Shown here in pieces: positions 59,151 through 64,000 of a stretch of 64,000 nucleotides of DNA; the stretch's first letter is position 1; each line of letters starts with the position of its first letter. The notes beneath the pieces are model-generated. The model made no database searches and was not told the origin of the DNA. It was given only the letters and a program-made list of their open reading frames with translations. The DNA comes from Meiothermus taiwanensis DSM 14542. GTDB taxonomy: Bacteria; Deinococcota; Deinococci; Deinococcales; Thermaceae. The DNA lies in NCBI GenBank assembly GCA_000482765.1, contig AXWR01000006.1, positions 1-64,000 of the forward strand, read 5' to 3'. A program made the position numbers and the translations under genes.

Positions 59151-60170
59151 ATGCAGAAACGAACCGCCCTGCTCCCGGTTCTGCTCTGGTTGCTGCTGGC
59201 CTGCAACGCCCTCGAGGCCGCATCCCCCGTCGTACCCCCCAACCAACCCACCCCCGTTGCGGGGCAGGCCTGCCCCGACTGGGTGCACAACCGCCACGTG
59301 GTCAAAGGCCCCGATGGCGAGCTGTACCCCACCTGGCACCCCCAGGTAGACCCTGAGTACAGGTGCTACTTCGACCACGACCACGGCGACGACCCCCGCA
59401 CCAGCCTGGCCAACCCCGAGCTGCCCCCCTTTGGCTATGTGGGCAAGCTGGCGCGTATGCCGGAGGCCCACGAGGGGTTCAAGGTCTTTGTGGCCAACCG
59501 CGGCACCCGCAACGACGAAGACCGGGTGGCCCTGACCAGCACCCGCATCGTGGCCCATATGGGCACCGGCGGGGTGCGCCGTTACAGCGTGCGCCAGCAC
59601 TCCTTGATGTTCGATCTGGTGGCCCCCAGCGGGCACCGGGTGAGCGTGCAGGGGATGGCCGACACCGGCCTGGTGGGCTCCATCTGCGAGCGCGACCGCA
59701 CCCTGGGCGACGCCGACCCCGGCAACGACATTGGCCGCACCGTCATGACCCTTCCGGGAACCGGCTGCCATAGCAACAGCCCCGGCTCGCTCTACGAGAT
59801 CTGGGCCTTCAAGCTCCGCCTGGCCGATAAGGTCGAGGTGGTGGCCTCCACCGCCGTCTTCGACCCCATCACCACCATGAACCCTGCCAACCTCTCCGAG
59901 CTGCACTACACCGAGCAGGTCTTTAGGGGCTTTAGCGGGCTGCGCGGCTGCGACCGCGAGGCCTACCACGGCCCGGTCTACTGGTACAACCGCAACGGCC
60001 CCGAGGTCTTCTACACCGATGCCTTTGGGCAGCCCGGCGGCCCCATCCGGCAGCTGGTCTCGCGCCACGATGATGTGGGCATCTGGATGTCGCAGCGTTC
60101 GGACGGCTTCCAGAACCAGTTCAAGCTGATCAGTAAACACTGTGCGCCTGGGCTGGGGTTGAAAAACTAA
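59151..60170 (+). CDS. Lipoprotein of unknown function
   Basis: 339 residues. Lipoprotein signal with LLLAC lipobox (MQKRTALLPVLLWLLLAC). GGAGGGATTCC ribosome site before ATG 59151. Conserved-looking pieces: TWHPQVDPEYRCYFDHDHGD, RIVAHMGTGGVRRYSVRQHS, GSLYEIWAFKLRLADKVEV. The His/Asp-rich DHDHGDD at ~70 suggests a metal site. No family I know; 74 nt after the YceI gene. The frame is open for 200 codons upstream inside that gene, but the ribosome site and signal identify this start. Confidence 0.8.
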   Translation: MQKRTALLPVLLWLLLACNALEAASPVVPPNQPTPVAGQACPDWVHNRHVVKGPDGELYPTWHPQVDPEYRCYFDHDHGDDPRTSLANPELPPFGYVGKLARMPEAHEGFKVFVANRGTRNDEDRVALTSTRIVAHMGTGGVRRYSVRQHSLMFDLVAPSGHRVSVQGMADTGLVGSICERDRTLGDADPGNDIGRTVMTLPGTGCHSNSPGSLYEIWAFKLRLADKVEVVASTAVFDPITTMNPANLSELHYTEQVFRGFSGLRGCDREAYHGPVYWYNRNGPEVFYTDAFGQPGGPIRQLVSRHDDVGIWMSQRSDGFQNQFKLISKHCAPGLGLKN

Positions 60171-60182
60171 TCCAGCCGCGCC

Positions 60183-61526
60183 CTAGTCGAAGATTTTGCC
60201 GGGGTTGAGCAGGTTTTGGGGGTCGAAGAGCTGCTTGATCTGGCGCATCCAGGCCAGGGCCGGGCCGTGCTCTTTGGGCAGGTACTTCTTTTTGCGCAGG
60301 CCCACCCCGTGCTCGCCGGTGCAGGTGCCGCCCAGGGCCAAAGCGTGCTCCACCAGCCGAAGGGAAAACTCCTCGGCCCGCGGGTCGCCCGGCTCGCAAA
60401 CCACCAGGGTGTGAAAGTTGCCGTCGCCCACATGCCCCAGGATGTTTCCGGTCAGGCCCAGCTCGCGCAGCAAGCGGCTGGAATAGGCCACCAGATCGGG
60501 CATTTTGGAGATGGGCACGGCGGTGTCGGTGGAGAGGTACTCCTTGCCGGGAAACAGGTTGACCAGGGCCCAGTAGGACTGGTGCCGGGCCTCCCACTGG
60601 GCGGTGCGTTCTTCCTGGGTGCGGGCGGCGTCTATGCTAACGGCTCCGGCCTCTCGCATCAGCTCGAGGGCCAGGTGGGACTCGGCCTCGAGGGCTGCGC
60701 GGGTGGAGGAGTGGAACTCCAGGAACAGGACGGGTTTTTCCGGGTAACTGCGGCCCAGATAGCGGTTGATGGCTTTGATGCCGATCTCATCCACGAGCTC
60801 GAGGCGGGCTACCGGCAGCCCGCTGGCCATCACGGCGTAAGCAGCCTGGGCGGTGTCGTTCAGGTTTTCGAAGAAGACCCGCAAGGTGTGGATGTGCTCG
60901 GGGATGGGGTGCAGTTTCAGGGTGAGGCGGGTGATGATGCCCAGGGTGCCCTCGGAGCCGATGAAGAGGTCTTTCAGGTCGTAGCCGGCGCTGGTCTTGC
61001 GCACCCCCCGGCCCAGCTCCAGCACCTCGCCATTGGCCAGCACCACCTGCAAGGCCAGCACGTTCTGGCGCATGCCCCCATAGCGCACGGTGGTGGTGCC
61101 CGAGGCGTTGGTGGCGGCCATCCCGCCCAGCGAGGCATCGGCCCCGGGGTCTACCGGGAAGAACAGACCGGTGCCTTTGAGGGCCTCGTTCAGGGCCTTG
61201 CGGGTTACGCCGGGCTCCACCACCGCCAGGAAATCCTCGGGGCGCACTTCCAGCACCCGGTTCATGCGCGAGAGATCCAGCGAGAGGGCCGGCCCCTGGG
61301 GAATAACCTGGCCTTCGATGCTGGTTCCGGCTCCAAAGGGCACCACCGGGATGCGGTGCTCGCGGGCCCAGGCCAGGGTGGTTTGAATGTCCTCGAGGCC
61401 TTCGGCGTAGACCACCGCCATGGGCGGGTGGTGGGCTGGGTAGCCCTCATCCTTGCTGTGGATTTCCAGATCGGCGGGGGCGGTGCTGACTTTTTGGGGT
61501 AAGCGGCGTTGGAGGCTTTCCACCAT
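60183..61526 (-). CDS. FAD-linked oxidase (D-lactate/glycolate dehydrogenase GlcD type)
   Basis: 447 residues. FAD-binding PCMH-type domain with PVVPFGAGTSIEGQVIPQ, PGADASLGGMAATNASGT and GSEGTLGIITRLTLK, then the C-terminal cap with GHVGDGNFH and the active-site ELVDE and GEHGVG. Oxidises 2-hydroxy acids such as D-lactate or glycolate. Close to the LDHD/GlcD subgroup. ATG at 61526. The convergent lipoprotein gene ends 12 nt away. Confidence 0.93.
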   Translation of the reverse strand: MVESLQRRLPQKVSTAPADLEIHSKDEGYPAHHPPMAVVYAEGLEDIQTTLAWAREHRIPVVPFGAGTSIEGQVIPQGPALSLDLSRMNRVLEVRPEDFLAVVEPGVTRKALNEALKGTGLFFPVDPGADASLGGMAATNASGTTTVRYGGMRQNVLALQVVLANGEVLELGRGVRKTSAGYDLKDLFIGSEGTLGIITRLTLKLHPIPEHIHTLRVFFENLNDTAQAAYAVMASGLPVARLELVDEIGIKAINRYLGRSYPEKPVLFLEFHSSTRAALEAESHLALELMREAGAVSIDAARTQEERTAQWEARHQSYWALVNLFPGKEYLSTDTAVPISKMPDLVAYSSRLLRELGLTGNILGHVGDGNFHTLVVCEPGDPRAEEFSLRLVEHALALGGTCTGEHGVGLRKKKYLPKEHGPALAWMRQIKQLFDPQNLLNPGKIFD

Positions 61527-61680
61527 GGCTCTAGCCTACCCGAAGGAAATGGAAAGTGGACAGGATGCCCAGAGCGCGGTGATTTTTGCACCCATGAAGG
61601 GCCGATGAGCGTTAAGTGAAAACCACTGGTGACGGATGTGCCGAACAGGTTCGCACAAACTGATACCCTGGCGGGTAGTG

Positions 61681-62109
61681 ATGAGCGCTTTGACGAACAC
61701 ATACCAACCCACCGTACGCGAGAACCTACAACGGCTGCTGTGCGAAGCCTGGCACAAGCTAGAACAACAACCGCTGGAGTCCGGCGCACTGGCACAGCGC
61801 GCCGAGCATCTGGCGCGCTGTACGGGAGAGAACCGGGCCTGGGCCCAGAGCCTGTTTGTGTGGGGGGTGGCCAGCCTATACGAGGGCCAAACCCATCAAG
61901 CCATCACCCTGCTGTCGAGGGCTTTGGCTGTCTACCGCTTTTTGGGCGACGAAGAAGGCCAATGGTCTTGCCTCAAGGCCATTGCTCTAGCCTGGCACCA
62001 CGCCGGTGACACTGTCCAGGCCCTCGAGACCCACGCGGTGGCGGGCCGCTTCAAGCGCCAGGCTGAGTTTTTGGCCCGGGCAACCTGGTTGCGCTGGTTT
62101 GCCGATTGA
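61681..62109 (+). CDS. Small TPR-like hypothetical protein
   Basis: 142 residues, helical. The segment FVWGVASLYEGQTHQAITLL, then RALAVYRFLGDEEGQWSC and TVQALETHAVAGRFKRQAEF, look like two or three TPR-like helix pairs. ATG 61681; a GTG just before is also in frame. A TACCCT box (61664-61669) is 11 nt upstream, near-leaderless. It probably binds another protein; partner unknown. Confidence 0.65.
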   Translation: MSALTNTYQPTVRENLQRLLCEAWHKLEQQPLESGALAQRAEHLARCTGENRAWAQSLFVWGVASLYEGQTHQAITLLSRALAVYRFLGDEEGQWSCLKAIALAWHHAGDTVQALETHAVAGRFKRQAEFLARATWLRWFAD

Positions 62110-62210
62110 CGCTATACGCTCTTAACTGTCAGACGGTTTTTGCTCGTTTTGCTGTCTGGAACGGGTTATTTGCGCTTGACCTGAGGGCTTTGCTTGTTGC
62201 AAGCTGAGGT

Positions 62211-62609
62211 ATGGCGAGTGCTGCTAGACGGGAAGTGTGGCAGGACGTAGAGGTAAACCTGGAGCTCTCGCTGGAGTTTGACCCCGAGGAGTTCTTGCGG
62301 CGCTATCCGGGGCTTTCGCTGGTGCTGGCCGAGCTTTTGGTAGGGCCGCCGCGGCGCTGGCGCGACCCCGCCGAGCTGCTGCCCTATGCCGGTTGCAAGA
62401 GCCTCGAGGCCAGGCTGCCCCGCCTGCGCTTTAGCCCGCTGGAGACCCGCTCGCTGGGGCGGGCCCTCGACCGGCTGTTCACGGCGATTGAGTTCAGCAT
62501 TGTGGGGCACAAGGTTTTGGCGGTGCCGCCGCCCAGCCGGTTTATCGAGCTGCCCGAGGGCTGGCGGGCCAAAAGCGAGGTCTGGCTCTGCCACCGGCCG
62601 CTGGCCTGA
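62211..62609 (+). CDS. Hypothetical protein
   Basis: 132 residues. Acidic N-terminal part (DVEVNLELSLEFDPEEFLRR), middle LLPYAGCKSLEARLPRLRF and C-terminal PEGWRAKSEVWLCHRP. No membrane segment, no known motif. ATG at 62211 follows GCTGAGGT, a weak site. It is followed by the glycosyltransferase gene after 86 nt. Function not recognised. Confidence 0.6.
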   Translation: MASAARREVWQDVEVNLELSLEFDPEEFLRRYPGLSLVLAELLVGPPRRWRDPAELLPYAGCKSLEARLPRLRFSPLETRSLGRALDRLFTAIEFSIVGHKVLAVPPPSRFIELPEGWRAKSEVWLCHRPLA

Positions 62610-62695
62610 GCCGATGGTAGGGGCATTCGCCCGCATTCGTCATTTGTCGCAAAATGCCCTAAGCTGGAGTGGCGCAGCCCTGCGCTGCGCGGGTT

Positions 62696-63793
62696 ATGCC
62701 ACAACGAATTTTGCTGGTCTACACAAAAGCCGGGGGTGGGCACTTTGCCCTGGCGCAGAACCTACACAAACTGCTGACCGAGCTCGAGCCCACCTCCGAG
62801 GTTCGCCTGTTCAACTTTTTCGATGTGGGGCCGCGCTGGATCGCCCAGGCCATCCAGGACGGCTACAACTTTGCCGTCAACAAGCAGCGCTGGCTCTTTA
62901 CGGTTTTTCAGGCCTTCTACCAGACCCGCCCGGCCATCCAGACCTTTGCCCGGGTGCTGGGGATGCGCCTGGCCCCGGCCATCAACGCTTACCTGGAGGA
63001 GTTCCGCCCCGACAAAATCATCTACTGTTACCCGGTGAACCACGGTTTTCGCCGGCTGCCCTACGTGCGCAAGCACAAGCCCAAAACCCTCACGGTGGTG
63101 AGCGATATTTTCAGCCCGCACCTGTACTGGTTCATCGATACCAAAGACCAGTACGTGGTGGCCAGCCCCGAAGCCTACAGCATCGCCCGCCGCCACCGGG
63201 TGCCCCCGGAAAATTTGCACTATTTTCAAACCCTGATTGATCCCAGATACAACAAACCGCTAGATCCTGGCGAAATTGTCAGATTGCGCGAGGAGTGGGG
63301 CCTGAGCCAGCCCTACACCGTCTTGGTAACAGGGGGTGGGGCCGGCCTCAAAATCAGCTTCAAGCTGGTACGGGAGCTGGTAAAAATCGAGGGGATCAAC
63401 GTGGTGGTGGTCTGCGGATACAACCAGAAGCTTTACCGGCAGCTCGAGGCCTTCAAGCAAAAGCACCGGCTATCCAACCTGGTTGTGTTTGGCTTCACCC
63501 ACCAGATGTACGAGCTCATCAATGTGTCCAATGTGGTGGTCTCCAAGGCCGGCCCTGCGACCATCGCCGAGGTGCTCTCCCAGGGCAAGGATCTGATCAT
63601 CTGCGACTACGTATGGCCGCAGGAGCACGGCAACGTCGAACTAATCCGGCACGAGAAGCTGGGGTACTACATCCGCCAGCCTCGCAAAATTGCCGACAAA
63701 ATCCGCGATCTCAAAGACCGGCCCCCCGAACGCAAAACCCTCAACCTGCAAAACGATATCGTGCGGCTGGCCGAGTATATCCTCAGGCTTTAG
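62696..63793 (+). CDS. Glycolipid glycosyltransferase (MGDG synthase-like, GT28)
   Basis: 365 residues. GT-B fold of the diacylglycerol glycosyltransferase/MurG group: N-terminal VYTKAGGGHFALAQNL, YPVNHGFRRLPY, and C-terminal nucleotide-sugar site VTGGGAGLKISF, GFTHQMYEL and KAGPATIAEVLSQG. Probably adds sugars to diacylglycerol or a related lipid for the membrane glycolipids abundant in Thermaceae. ATG 62696 chosen; an upstream in-frame GTG at 62669 would begin before the expected transcript start (TAAGCT at 62660-62665). Confidence 0.88.
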   Translation: MPQRILLVYTKAGGGHFALAQNLHKLLTELEPTSEVRLFNFFDVGPRWIAQAIQDGYNFAVNKQRWLFTVFQAFYQTRPAIQTFARVLGMRLAPAINAYLEEFRPDKIIYCYPVNHGFRRLPYVRKHKPKTLTVVSDIFSPHLYWFIDTKDQYVVASPEAYSIARRHRVPPENLHYFQTLIDPRYNKPLDPGEIVRLREEWGLSQPYTVLVTGGGAGLKISFKLVRELVKIEGINVVVVCGYNQKLYRQLEAFKQKHRLSNLVVFGFTHQMYELINVSNVVVSKAGPATIAEVLSQGKDLIICDYVWPQEHGNVELIRHEKLGYYIRQPRKIADKIRDLKDRPPERKTLNLQNDIVRLAEYILRL

Positions 63794-64000
63794 GCTCTTC
63801 GCCCAGAATCTTTTCGATTTTCTCCAGCGCCTCCTGGGGCAGGTCTACCCCAGCGGCGCCCAGGCTCTCCTCGAGCTGCTCGGGCCTGGTCGCGCCGGTG
63901 ATGGCGCTGCTCACGCCTTTTTGCCGCAAGACCCAGGCCAGGGCCAGCTGGGTGCGGGTGAGGCCCAGCTCATCGGCCACTTCCTTCAGAGCCTTGACCT
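63783..64000 (-). CDS. Aldo/keto reductase, C-terminal fragment
   Basis: 72 residues visible; the gene continues beyond the right edge, since the frame stays open (VKALKEVADELGLT...). TRTQLALAWVLRQKGVSSAI and TGATRPEQLEESLGA match the C-terminal helix region of the aldo/keto reductase family with its cofactor-phosphate site. NAD(P)H-dependent reduction of carbonyls; potassium-channel beta-subunit-like members share this ending. Convergent with the glycosyltransferase gene, the two ending within 11 nt of each other. Confidence 0.88.
   Translation of the reverse strand, partial: VKALKEVADELGLTRTQLALAWVLRQKGVSSAITGATRPEQLEESLGAAGVDLPQEALEKIEKILGEEPKA

Overview
The window looks like chromosome from a thermophilic member of the Thermaceae (Deinococcota), most probably Meiothermus. 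This is inferred from sequence features alone: a Taq-type DNA polymerase I without an active proofreading exonuclease motif, an archaeal-type non-discriminating aspartyl-tRNA synthetase, many genes with a TAnnnT box about 6 nt before the start codon (leaderless pattern), high GC content, and a strong excess of the palindrome CTCGAG.

Layout. 1-0.6 kb: the 3' end of a transposase, then a cold-shock gene. 0.8-12.9 kb: housekeeping genes (desaturase, HRDC protein, aspS, polA, enoyl-CoA hydratase, HD phosphohydrolase, LCP cell-wall ligase, prs, M24 peptidase, erpA-like gene). 13-19.7 kb: a peptide ABC locus with two tandem paralogous binding proteins, then DppB and DppC permeases, with no ATPase genes. 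19.8-27.3 kb: outer-membrane barrel candidate, truA, FbpBC-type iron transporter, mgtE with a structured leader, TRIC channel, ispF. 27.4-30.7 kb: thiolase, a DECR-like dehydrogenase, a FUN14 protein and an HMG-CoA-lyase-like gene, which reads as a fatty-acid/acyl-CoA block. 30.7-36.8 kb: a DUF433/DUF5615 toxin-antitoxin-like pair, LemA/DUF2207, an HD hydrolase, an SDR and a metallophosphoesterase. This stretch carries a duplicated ~311-bp leader and two copies of a small mobile repeat. 37-44.5 kb: manA, two thioredoxin-fold peroxidase/reductase genes, ispG, a DUF1517 protein, lon. 44.7-48.7 kb: TauE exporter, M19 dipeptidase, acyltransferase, esterase. 48.8-55 kb: light-repair region with a class I photolyase, DUF2256 zinc protein and an iron-sulfur photolyase, interleaved with secreted fasciclin, DUF4397 and hydrolase genes. 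55-64 kb: a GAF-PAS-GGDEF-EAL protein, small SDR, YceI, a lipoprotein, an FAD-linked oxidase, a glycolipid glycosyltransferase and the end of an aldo/keto reductase.

The main unexplained structure is non-coding. (1) A MITE-like repeat of 110-170 bp with ATACCGGATT/AATCCGGTAT ends occurs in four longer copies plus a short remnant; in two places its end supplies the TGA stop codon of the adjacent gene. (2) A ~98% identical 311-bp block lies directly in front of the start codons of two unrelated genes and holds a 99-codon frame that ends in an ATGA overlap with each. (3) A 40-bp hairpin repeat occurs twice. (4) A palindrome is shared by the first binding-protein gene and the permease operon of the peptide transporter. 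(5) aspS has an attenuator-like leader. (6) mgtE has a leader containing a short open frame with a perfect Shine-Dalgarno sequence. I saw no tRNA, rRNA or CRISPR array.
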